DNA of 9,376 nt from Mycoplasmataceae bacterium. GTDB lineage: Bacteria > Bacillota_I > Bacilli_A > Mycoplasmatales > Hepatoplasmataceae. Below the pieces are notes generated by a model. That model searched no databases and was not told where the DNA came from. It saw only the letters and a list, made by a program, of their open reading frames with translations. Positions 1-9,117 of this stretch are shown piece after piece (the first letter of the stretch is position 1; every line of letters begins with the position of its first letter). The translations under genes were made by a program, and so were the position numbers. Location: positions 1-9,376 of the forward strand of contig JABSQD010000015.1 of assembly GCA_013214765.1 (NCBI GenBank), in the 5' to 3' direction.

Positions 1-72
1 ATGCTATACTTTATATGATAACTTATAAGATAAGTCTATTATAAAAATATATGTTTGTCTTATCATTATTAA

Positions 73-95
73 AATTAGATAGATCTAATTATAGT
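73..95 (+). promoter_or_regulatory. Candidate autoregulated promoter/operator of the RHH-parA operon
   Basis: A dyad with 8-base arms, AATTAGAT (73-80) and ATCTAATT (83-90), has a 2-base AG spacer. It runs into a -10-like TATAGT at 90-95; no good -35 is visible 17 bases upstream (TATTAA at 67-72). Two-fold sites overlapping a promoter are typical operators for ribbon-helix-helix repressors, and the first gene downstream encodes such a protein, so autoregulation is a reasonable inference. The region is very AT-rich and the dyad could be fortuitous. Confidence 0.35.
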
Positions 96-118
96 ATCAA
101 TTAGAAAGGTTTTAAAAT

Positions 119-454
119 ATGAACGGAAATTCATGAGATTTCTCAGATTTGAAAGGAAAATCTGAAAAAGGAAATAACATTAATAAAACAATAAAAGAGG
201 AGAATAAAAAAGTTCTTCAAAATAAATCACTGCAAATAAAAAATGAGGCGACAAATAATATAGAAAGTATTTATTCCTTAACAAAAGAAATACAATTATT
301 TATCCAAACCGAAGTAAAGAAACCCATTACAATTACTTTAGATGAATCATTGATTAAAATAATAGATGAAAAAGCATCTAAAATTCAAACCAAAAATAAT
401 CAAGGTATGAGGTCAAAAATTATTAATGCAGCATTAACAAAATTATTTAAATAA
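119..454 (+). CDS. Ribbon-helix-helix DNA-binding protein, putative ParA partner (ParB/ParG-like)
   Basis: This is a 111-aa basic protein. The first ~68 residues are polar and Lys-rich and probably disordered, starting MNGNSWDFSD with Trp6 encoded by TGA. The C-terminal ~43 residues look like a ribbon-helix-helix fold: strand ITITL (70-74), a first helix from DESLIKIIDEKASKI, a turn at NNQGM, and a second helix RSKIINAALTKLF to the end. Start 119 is preferred because AGAAAGG (103-109) is a good ribosome-binding site and the frame is open through the TGA Trp codon; a standard-code reading would start near 149 and lose the N-terminus. The gene ends 11 bases before parA, whose ribosome-binding site overlaps its stop. 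Small RHH proteins paired with ParA act as centromere binders and operon repressors in plasmid type Ib systems, and that role is inferred here. The RHH call rests on pattern recognition; a plain CopG-type regulator is the alternative. Confidence 0.7.
143..165 (+). repeat. Perfect 8-bp inverted repeat inside the RHH gene
   Basis: TCAGATTT (143-150) and AAATCTGA (158-165) flank a 7-base loop GAAAGGA, directly after another AGATTT at 136-141. In the mRNA this could form a hairpin just downstream of the start codon. In DNA it could be an additional binding site sharing the AGAT core seen in the upstream dyad. Neither role is demonstrated. Confidence 0.3.
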
Positions 455-465
455 AAGGAGAGAAA

Positions 466-1293
466 ATGACAAAAGTACTATCATTTACAATACAAAAAGG
501 AGGAGTAGGGAAGACTACTTCAGTTACTAATATTGGTTCAATATTGGCTAAAAAAGGAAAGAAAGTTCTAATACTTTCATTTGAACCACAAGGAAATATA
601 GGGGCGTCATTTAAAAAATATATAAATACACCCTCATCGTGAACTAATGTTTATGATTTGATAAAAAACAAAAAAGAATTTAACCCTAAAGAAGTTAATA
701 TTTTCAAATGTGGAGAATTTGGAGAACTTGATGTTGTTGTTTCAGATAATAGGTTAAATCAGTTTGCTACAGAACTATCTTCAACTCAAGATATAAAAAC
801 GAAATATCATTCATTGAGATTATTAATTAAAGATATTAAATCTAAAAAAGAATATGATTTTATATTAATTGATATTGATCCACAAGCTAACGAATTGATG
901 ATTAACGCAATAATAGCTTCGGATGAAGTTATTATCCCTATTAAAGCTGGTATTTATGACTCGCAAGGTTTACCATCGATTTTCACAGCAATTGAAGGAT
1001 TAAATGATGCTTTAGGATTAAATAAAAAAATAGGTTTAATATTTCCAACGATGATTAATAAAGTTTCAACTAAAGCAGAAAAAACATGAAATAAAATGAG
1101 AGACGCTTTGTTGCAAAACCCATTAATAAATAAAGTTGTTGAGTATAAAGATGGGGTTCCTCAAAATTCAGATATTCAAAATTCATTAATTGAAAATGGG
1201 GTTCCCGCAGCATTACATGAAAATCTACAGAAAAAAAATCTAGGCAAAGGTGTAGAATCTTACAAAAAAATAGTAGAAGAGTATATTTTATAA
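466..1293 (+). CDS. parA: ParA/Soj-family partition ATPase with altered A' motif
   Basis: This is a 275-aa protein of the deviant Walker A MinD/ParA family, which segregates DNA by ATP-dependent dimerisation and binding to the nucleoid. The deviant Walker A motif QKGGVGKTT is intact (residues 10-18, signature Lys11, Lys16), as is a Walker B-like IDIDPQAN (135-142, Asp136). It lacks an N-terminal helix-turn-helix domain, like the short chromosomal Soj and plasmid type Ib forms. The A' motif, usually DxDPQGN, reads SFEPQGN, so the Asp aligned with hydrolysis-critical Asp40 of Bacillus subtilis Soj is Glu40 and the preceding Asp is Ser38. The Arg-rich RNVRLSEAP segment of Soj is replaced by a QNSDIQNSL stretch near the C-terminus. 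Trp59 and Trp208 are TGA codons. AAAGGAG (454-460) lies 5 bases before the ATG. The gene is cotranscribed with the RHH gene and precedes DnaA boxes and gyrB. Family assignment is firm; partition of the chromosome rather than a mobile element is inferred. Confidence 0.9.
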
Positions 1294-1312
1294 CACAAAA
1301 TATTAAATGTCA

Positions 1313-1382
1313 ATTGTGGAAAACACTAACACAAATATGGTATATAAATAAAGCATTTTAAATACTTTTCCACTTTTCCACA
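1313..1382. promoter_or_regulatory. DnaA-box cluster between parA and gyrB
   Basis: Two exact matches to the DnaA-box consensus TTWTNCACA occur here. One is on the minus strand (TGTGGAAAA at 1315-1323) and one on the plus strand (TTTTCCACA at 1374-1382). The plus-strand box is directly preceded by a one-mismatch copy, TTTTCCACT (1366-1374), giving an 8-base tandem. The convergent arrangement, the non-coding position and the AT-rich flank beyond 1383 resemble an origin subregion or a DnaA-controlled promoter for gyrB. dnaA itself is not in the window, so whether this belongs to oriC cannot be decided here. Confidence 0.65.
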
Positions 1383-1500
1383 CAACTAATAATAATAATT
1401 TAAATATAATTAATTTACTAAATAAACTACTTGTTTTATTAAAGTTGTAAAATGGTAAAATTATAATAGTAAAAATAAAAATATTTTTTGAAAGAGGTTA
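1383..1500 (+). promoter_or_regulatory. AT-rich tract and probable gyrB promoter with ribosome-binding site
   Basis: This tract is almost pure A+T and includes four tandem TAA trinucleotides (1387-1398). A consensus -10 box TATAAT lies at 1462-1467, with a weak -35 candidate TTAAAG (1439-1444) at 17-base spacing. AAAGAGG (1491-1497) is the gyrB ribosome-binding site. The tract could also serve as a DNA-unwinding element next to the DnaA boxes; that is speculation from composition only. Confidence 0.5.
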
Positions 1501-1501
1501 A

Positions 1502-3439
<1,938 letters not shown>

Positions 3440-3451
3440 AAGGAGATTGAT

Positions 3452-5953
3452 ATGGAAGATAATAAATTAATACAAGAAAACATTCAAGACATTTCTATTT
3501 CTAAAGAAATGGAAACATCATTCATAGATTATGCAATGTCAGTTATTGTATCAAGAGCAATACCAGATGCAAGAGACGGATTGAAGCCAGTTCATAGACG
3601 TATATTATATGCAATGTATGGATTAGAAATGATTCATAGTAAAGCGTTTAAAAAATCATCAAGAGCCGTTGGTGAAGTTATTGCTAAATTTCATCCTCAT
3701 GGTGATACTGCTGTTTATGATTCTATGGTAAGAATGGCACAGCCATTTTCTTTAAGGTATCCTCTTGTTTGAGGGCAAGGTAATTTTGGGTCTATTGATG
3801 GAGATGGAGCAGCTGCTATGAGATATACAGAATCTAAACTTAAAAAAATATCTTCTTGAATGCTAGAAGATATTAAAAAAGATACTGTTGATTTTCAAGA
3901 AAATTATGATGGTTCTGAAACAGAACCTAAAGTTTTACCTGGAAAAATTCCAAATCTTTTAGCAAATGGTTCAACAGGTATTGCTGTTGGAATGGCAACA
4001 TCAATCCCCCCACATAATTTAAATGAGATACTTGATGCAGCAGAAGCATTATTTAAAAATAAAGAATTGGAATCTTATGATTTGCTAAAATATATTTTAG
4101 CACCTGATTTTCCCACTGGTGGAATTTTAGTTAATAAAAATGAAATTCCACAAGCTTATCAAACAGGCAGAGGTAGAGCAATTGTTAGAGCTAAAACAAA
4201 TATTGTATTTGATGAAATTAAAAATAAAGGTATTATTTATATTACGGAAATACCATACATGGTTAACAAATCAAATTTAATTTTAAAAATAGCAGATTTA
4301 GTCAAAAGCAAAACTATCAATTCTATTGCTGATATTAAAGATGAATCAAACAGGCATGGAATCAGAGTTGTTATAAAACTTAAAAAAGGTTTTATTCCTG
4401 ATGTAGAATTAAATAAATTATTTAAACTAACTGCCCTACAATCTAATTTTCCTATTAACATTCTTGCTTTAGTTAATAATAGACCAATTACCCTTAATTT
4501 AAAAACTGCTATAGATTCTTACAACAAACATCAAATTGATATTCTTTTAAGAAAAACCAAATTTGAATTACTTAAAGCAGAAGCAAGAAAACATATATTA
4601 CAAGGGTTAAGTATAGCTCTAGAAAATATTGATGAAGTAATTGAATTAATTAAAAAATCTTTAGATAACCAAGAAGCAGTAAGTGGATTAATATCTAAAT
4701 ATAATTTTTCAGACATTCAAGCTAAGTCAATTCTTGAGATGAAACTAAATAGATTAACTGGATTAGAAAGAAATAATTTATTAGAAGAAATATCTAAATT
4801 GGATGAAATGATTAAAGATCATAATTTAGTTATCAATTCTAAAGAAGAACAAATTAAGAGAATTATTACAATGTTTCATACTATAAAAGAACTTTTTGGA
4901 GATGAAAGAAGAACAGTTATATCAGATACATCTATTGTCAACATCAATGATGAGGACCTTATACCTCAAGAAGATGTTGTTATTACAATGTCTAAAAAAG
5001 GATATATAAAAAGATTACCTGTTAATGAATACAGAGTTCAAAATAGAGGAGGAAAAGGTTCGAGAGGTGCAACAACCTCTGAAGAGGATTACATCAATGA
5101 TATTATTATCACAAACACACACACAGATTTATTGTTTTTCACTTCATTAGGTAGGGTTTTTAGAATAAGAACTCATCAAATTCCTCAATTAGGAAAAAAT
5201 GCTAAAGGACTTCCTATTGTTAATTTAATTCAAATTGAAAAAGATATTGAAGAAGTGAGATCAATTATTTCAATGGATAAATATAAAGATGTAGATTTAT
5301 TTTTTGTTACAAAAAAAGGTATAGTTAAAAAAACTCATGCTTGCGAATTTGAAAAAATTAATAGAAATGGTAAAAAGGCCATAACTTTAAAAGAAGGAGA
5401 TAAATTAATAGGAGTTACACCCGTATCTTCAATAGAAGATTCAGAGATTATATTAGGTAATTCAAATGGTAAAGCCATTAGATTTAATTCACAAGATGTT
5501 AGAAATATGGGTAGAACAGCCTCGGGAGTTAAAGGTATTTCAATTGACAAAGGACAGGTTGTAGATTATGCTTCTTCTTTAGAAGGTAATTTAATATTGT
5601 CTATTTCAGAAAATGGTTTTGGTAAATTAACAGATATTCAAAATTATAGACTTACAAACAGAGGTGGAAAAGGCGTAATAACAATAAACATTGATAAAGC
5701 CGGTGAATTAATTGGACTTACAGCAGTTAAAGGAAATGAAGATTTAATGATTATTACTAATAAAGGAACAATTATCAGAACTGAACTTTCACAAATATCT
5801 AAATTTTCAAGAAATTCAAAAGGTGTTACAATTGTAAAAATAAAAGAAGACGAAAAAATTGCTTCATTTTCAATTGTGAGACCTATGCAAGAAATTGAAA
5901 ATGAAATTTCTGAAAAAACAAAAGAAGTAATTATTAATATAAGAAAAGAATAG
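3452..5953 (+). CDS. gyrA: DNA gyrase subunit A
   Basis: GyrA is the DNA cleavage and wrapping subunit of gyrase. It is 833 aa, full length. The N-terminal breakage-reunion domain carries [14 protein letters not shown], the quinolone-region motif [17 protein letters not shown], and AAMRYTE with catalytic Tyr125 preceded by Arg124. A coiled-coil segment follows (about residues 350-470), then the C-terminal beta-pinwheel. Its GyrA box reads QNRGGKG (530-536) instead of QRRGGKG, and a related blade motif LTNRGGKG lies at 734-741. A genuine GyrA box supports gyrase rather than topoisomerase IV ParC. Thr86 sits where Escherichia coli has Ser83, and Asp90 at the Asp87 site; Thr is wild type in some bacteria, so resistance is not implied. 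Trp107 and Trp136 are TGA-encoded. AAGGAG (3440-3445) is 6 bases before the ATG, and the 12-base gap from gyrB indicates an operon. Confidence 0.98.
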
Positions 5954-5960
5954 ATAAAAA

Positions 5961-7208
5961 ATGATTAATTTAAAAGAACTAAAAAAAAATAAAGAATTTT
6001 ATATTAAATCATTTCAAAATAAAGGAATGGATTTAACAAAAGAAATTAATGATGTTATTGAAATTCACTCTATATTAATTAAGGAATTAAATAAAGAACA
6101 AGAAATTAGAGAAGAATTAAATAATATCTCTAGTAAATTCAAAACAAATCCTAATGATGATTTTAAGATAAAGGCAAAGAAACTATCTACTCTTGCAAAA
6201 AAAAGTAAAATAATTATTTTTGATTTAAAAAATGAAATTGAATCAAAAGCTTCTTATTTCCCGAATCCACCTTCAAATGATGTTCCTATAGGTAAAGATG
6301 AAAATGAAAATATATTAATTTCTTCACATCTTGACAATAAAAAAAATAATATATTTTCCAAACCACATTGAGAAATTATTGAAAATAATAAAATGGTTCT
6401 TTCAGAAGAATCAACATATATCTCAGGTTCAAGACATGTTATTTATAACGGAAATACAGCATTGGTTGTAAAAGCCTTAGAAAAATTCATGTTGAAAAAT
6501 GCACAATATTCTAATCATGTTATTATTGAACCACCAGTTATAGTTAATAAGAAAACACTATATAATACTGGACAATTACCAAAATTTGAGGAAGATTTAT
6601 TTAAAGTAACAGAAAATCAATATTTAATTCCTACAGCTGAAGTTCCTTTAACAAATTTAGTTGCGAATAAACTATTACAAGAACAACAGTTACCAATAAA
6701 ATATGTAGCTGGAACAAATTGTTTTAGAAAAGAAGCTGGATCAGCAGGTAAAGATACTAGAGGTTTAATTAGGTTACATCAATTTAGAAAAGTTGAGTTA
6801 GTAACAATAGGGAAACCCGAAGATGAAAAAAATGATTTAAATAATATTTTGAATACAGCGACAAGAGTTCTTGAAAAGTTAGAACTTCCTTATAGATTGA
6901 TTCAATTATGTACGGGAGATTCTTCGTTTTCATCAAGAAAAACAATAGATATAGAAGTTTGGATGCCAGGCGTAAAGGAATATAGAGAAATATCATCAGT
7001 TTCTTCTATGGGAGATTTTCAATCTAGAAGAATGAAATCTAGATATAAAAATTTTGAAGGTGAAAAAAAATTTGTATTTACTTATAATGGTTCAGGACTT
7101 GCTATTGGAAGAACATTAGCGGCTATTATCGAAAATAATATACAAGAGAATGGAATGGTAAGAGTTCCTTCGGTATTAAAAGAATTCCTTTCATTTGATG
7201 AATTTTAA
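5961..7208 (+). CDS. serS: Seryl-tRNA synthetase
   Basis: This class II aminoacyl-tRNA synthetase charges tRNA-Ser with serine in the cytoplasm. At 415 aa it is normal in length. The N-terminal ~110 residues are Lys/Glu/Asn-rich and predicted coiled coil, matching the tRNA-binding arm of SerRS. The catalytic core shows motif 1 (around IIEPP, 188-192), TAEVPLT for serine and ATP binding, motif 2 FRKEAGSAGKDTRG (from Phe255) followed by LIRLHQFRKVEL, and motif 3 GSGLAIGRTL (377-386, Arg384). YREISSVSSMGDFQSRR matches the family serine-pocket region. Trp137 is TGA-encoded, so a standard-code reading splits the gene near 6370. The start lies 7 bases after the gyrA stop without a strong ribosome-binding site, suggesting translational coupling to gyrA. 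An A9 run falls at codons 7-10. Promoter signals for the next gene begin about 40 bases after the stop. Confidence 0.97.
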
Positions 7209-7245
7209 TAATACTTTTTACCAAGTAAGTAGTGTTTAATTTATA

Positions 7246-7254
7246 TGTTATAAT
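7246..7254 (+). promoter_or_regulatory. Extended -10 promoter of the SRP RNA
   Basis: TGTTATAAT at 7246-7254 is a perfect extended -10 (TGnTATAAT). It places transcription start at about 7261-7262, exactly at the 5' end of the SRP RNA basal stem. No convincing -35 is seen 17 bases upstream, which the extended -10 could compensate for. Confidence 0.7.
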
Positions 7255-7261
7255 TATTTAT

Positions 7262-7337
7262 GTCACAACAGTAGCTTTGTAACCTGGTCAGGTCGGAAAC
7301 GAAGCAGCCATATCAAAGTACTACTGTGTGTGGCGTT
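7262..7337 (+). ncRNA. ffs: Small bacterial signal recognition particle RNA (4.5S-type)
   Basis: This is the RNA scaffold of the signal recognition particle; it binds Ffh and targets nascent membrane proteins to FtsY. The conserved domain IV core is visible: CCTGGTCAGG, an apical stem TCG (7293-7295) and CGA (7300-7302) closing a GAAA tetraloop, and AGCAGCC. This matches the family signature, with the closing pairs differing compensatorily from the common TCC-GGAA-GGA. Flanking helices pair CTTTG (7275-7279) with CAAAG (7314-7318), ACAGTAG (7268-7274) with CTACTGT (7321-7327), and CACA (7264-7267) with TGTG (7329-7332). The length of about 75 nt fits the small, Alu-less form. It lies between serS and dnaX with its own promoter and a T6 tract at its 3' end. 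Exact ends are inferred. Confidence 0.95.
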
Positions 7338-7341
7338 TTTT
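7321..7341 (+). terminator. Probable intrinsic terminator of the SRP RNA
   Basis: The 3' strand of the SRP basal stem (CTACTGT...TGTG) is followed by GCG and a run of six T at 7336-7341. The mature RNA's own long hairpin therefore probably doubles as the terminator stem. No separate GC-rich hairpin is present. Confidence 0.5.
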
Positions 7342-7406
7342 ATAAATTTAATAATTAAAAACGTCAAAAAATAAAATAACATCAATATAAATTAATAGGA
7401 AAAATA

Positions 7407-9095
7407 ATGAGTAATAAACAATCACTTTATACTAAATATAGACCAACTAACTTTAATGAAGTTATTGGACAAAAAATAGCCAAAGATATTTTGGTTAATT
7501 CAATATCTAAAGGAAAAATAAATCATGCTTATTTATTCTATGGTATTAGAGGAACGGGGAAAACAACTTTAGCAAGAATTTTCTCTAAAGCTGTTAATTG
7601 TCATGAACTTATTGAAAATAATCCATGCAACGAATGTGATATATGTGTTTCCATTAATAATGGTTCAGCATTTGATGTAATTGAAATAGATGCAGCCTCT
7701 AATAATGGTGTTGATGAAATAAGATTAATAAAGGAAAATACATCATATTTAACAACTTCAACTAAATATAAGGTTTATATTATTGATGAAGTACATATGC
7801 TTACTAAAGCAGCTTTTAATGCTTTGTTAAAAACATTAGAAGAACCTCCAGAGAATACCATTTTTTTATTAGCTACAACAGAAATACAAAAAATTCCACA
7901 GACAGTTCTTTCAAGAACAATTATTATCAATTTAGAAGTGATGTCAAATGAAGATATAATTAAAGGACTTAAAGTAATTTGTGATGAAGAAAAAATTACA
8001 TATGATTATGAGTCTTTGGAGTATCTCACTATGGTATCAGGAGGTTCGCTAAGAGATGCTATATCATTTCTGGAGACATCTTTACTTTATAATGAGGAAT
8101 TAATTGTTTCGAATGTTATAGACGCCTTAGGTTTGATCAAAAAAACCGAAATTAAAAGAATGATTCTTAATGATGTGGAAGAATTAATTAATGAAATAAA
8201 CAAAACAGATAAAGATCCTAAAAGAATAGGATTAATTATTCTTGAAGTATTAATGAATTTAATTAAAGATGGCTATTTAAAATATGTCTCTATACTTAAT
8301 TCTGTCATGAATTATATGAATACTATCAAGGATCCCTTTTTATTAAAAATATCTTTGAAATCTTCTCTTTACAATATAAATGTTTCACATGAAACAAATA
8401 AAAATGAATATGTGGAAAACTTTAAAAAAGAGTCTAAAACACAAGAAAAAAGCATTGTGGAAAACATTACAACGAACGAATTCAAAATTATTGAAAATCC
8501 CAAAAACATTGAAGTTAATGAAGAATTAGATAAAAAAATCATTGTGGAAAACACACAAGAAATTCAAAAAATAAATGAAAAAAAAAATGTGGAAAACATT
8601 AAAAAATATTCAATAAATCTTAATATTATTACTGATTTTGCTGATGTAAATAATTATATGTATATTATAAAAATGAATGATGAAAAAGAATTTTCTAAAA
8701 TACAAGCTAGATGAAGATATATTGATAATTATATTACTTCAAAAGATTATAAATTAATTGCCTCATCATTAGTCAGGACACAGCCTTTAGCTTCGACTAA
8801 AAAAACAATTATTGTTGGATTTCACAACGAATCACAAATAAATGAATTTAAACGTATTTCTCTAACTAAAGAATATTTTGTATTTATAAAAGAAATATTA
8901 GGAGAGTATAAATTTATATTGCCTATAAGTTCAAAAACTTGATCAAAATTATTATCTGTAAAAGATAATATAAAATTAAAAGATATTCATACTGACTTGT
9001 CTATTAAAATTGAAGATTATATTGAAAATGAAAATAATGAAATTAAAAATAAATTAAATAATTTATTTGGAGAGGACAATATTATTCATGAATAA
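7407..9095 (+). CDS. dnaX: DNA polymerase III clamp-loader subunit tau/gamma
   Basis: DnaX is the AAA+ ATPase of the clamp loader, which opens the DnaN ring and, as tau, links polymerases at the fork. It is 562 aa. Domains I-II show [12 protein letters not shown], Walker [10 protein letters not shown] (46-54, Lys52), four zinc-ligand cysteines (65, 74, 77, 80), Walker B DEVH (127-130), the SRC arginine-finger motif as SRT (169-171, Arg170 kept) and sensor 2 GGSLRDA (212-218). Residues ~325-410 are a low-complexity Lys/Glu/Asn linker with a repeated VEN tripeptide, followed by a C-terminal domain of ~150 residues typical in position of the tau-specific part. Trp436 and Trp512 are TGA codons; a standard-code reading stops falsely at 8714. 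The start follows AGGA at 7397-7400. The stop overlaps the next frame by 8 bases. The linker holds an A10 run and four DnaA-box sequences, described separately. Confidence 0.96.
8411..8597. repeat. Four-copy DnaA-box array within the dnaX reading frame
   Basis: The 10-mer TGTGGAAAAC occurs exactly at 8411-8420, 8456-8465, 8543-8552 and 8588-8597, with start-to-start spacings of 45, 87 and 45 bases. Its complement GTTTTCCACA contains the DnaA-box form TTTTCCACA, so all four boxes point along the minus strand. Each copy encodes VEN (Val336, 351, 380, 395) with the same codons GTG GAA AAC, after codons that all end in T. The same 10-mer occurs at 1315-1324. DnaA binding is inferred from the consensus only. 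Confidence 0.75.
8578..8587 (+). other. dnaX: A10 tract, possible slippage site in dnaX
   Basis: Ten consecutive A residues span codons 391-394. Insertion of one A in the transcript would add about eight codons and end at a TAA; loss of one A would add about a dozen codons and end at a TAA. Either gives a protein of roughly 400 aa that keeps the AAA+ domains and lacks the tau C-terminus. This resembles the transcriptional slippage that makes gamma in Thermus thermophilus dnaX, but long A runs are common in such AT-rich DNA. Confidence 0.35.
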
Positions 9096-9117
9096 TAAGT
9101 TATTTGAGATGACTGAT
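9088..9117 (+). other. Probable recR start and sequence junction
   Basis: ATG at 9088 overlaps the dnaX stop by 8 bases, after GGAGAGG (9069-9075). Its first codons, MNNKLFE, resemble the start of recR, the gene usually found after dnaX in this group. From about codon 8 (9109) the reading frame matches CTP synthase instead, at a point well inside that enzyme. The switch therefore falls between about 9105 and 9117. Assignment of the first seven codons to recR is a guess from position and a very short match. Confidence 0.4.

Noticed and set aside
3707..3709. Thr86 in the GyrA quinolone-resistance region (Ser83 site in E. coli)
   Set aside because: Thr is the wild-type residue at this position in some bacteria, and the neighbouring Asp90 is intact. 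There is no basis for calling acquired resistance.
7332..7365. Second dyad after the SRP RNA (GGCGTTTTT with AAAAACGTC) as a terminator
   Set aside because: The loop is 16 bases, one pair is a G-U wobble, and no T tract follows on the plus strand. The T6 run after the SRP stem is a better terminator.
8171..8182. TGTGGAAGA at 8174-8182 in dnaX as a fifth DnaA box
   Set aside because: It has one mismatch to the box core, lies about 230 bases from the array, and encodes a different tripeptide (VEE). It is not counted.
8411..8597. Regularly spaced repeats in dnaX as a CRISPR array or tandem-repeat protein domain
   Set aside because: The conserved unit is only 10 bases with unequal spacing and no repeat/spacer structure. 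The surrounding amino acids are not conserved between copies beyond VEN.
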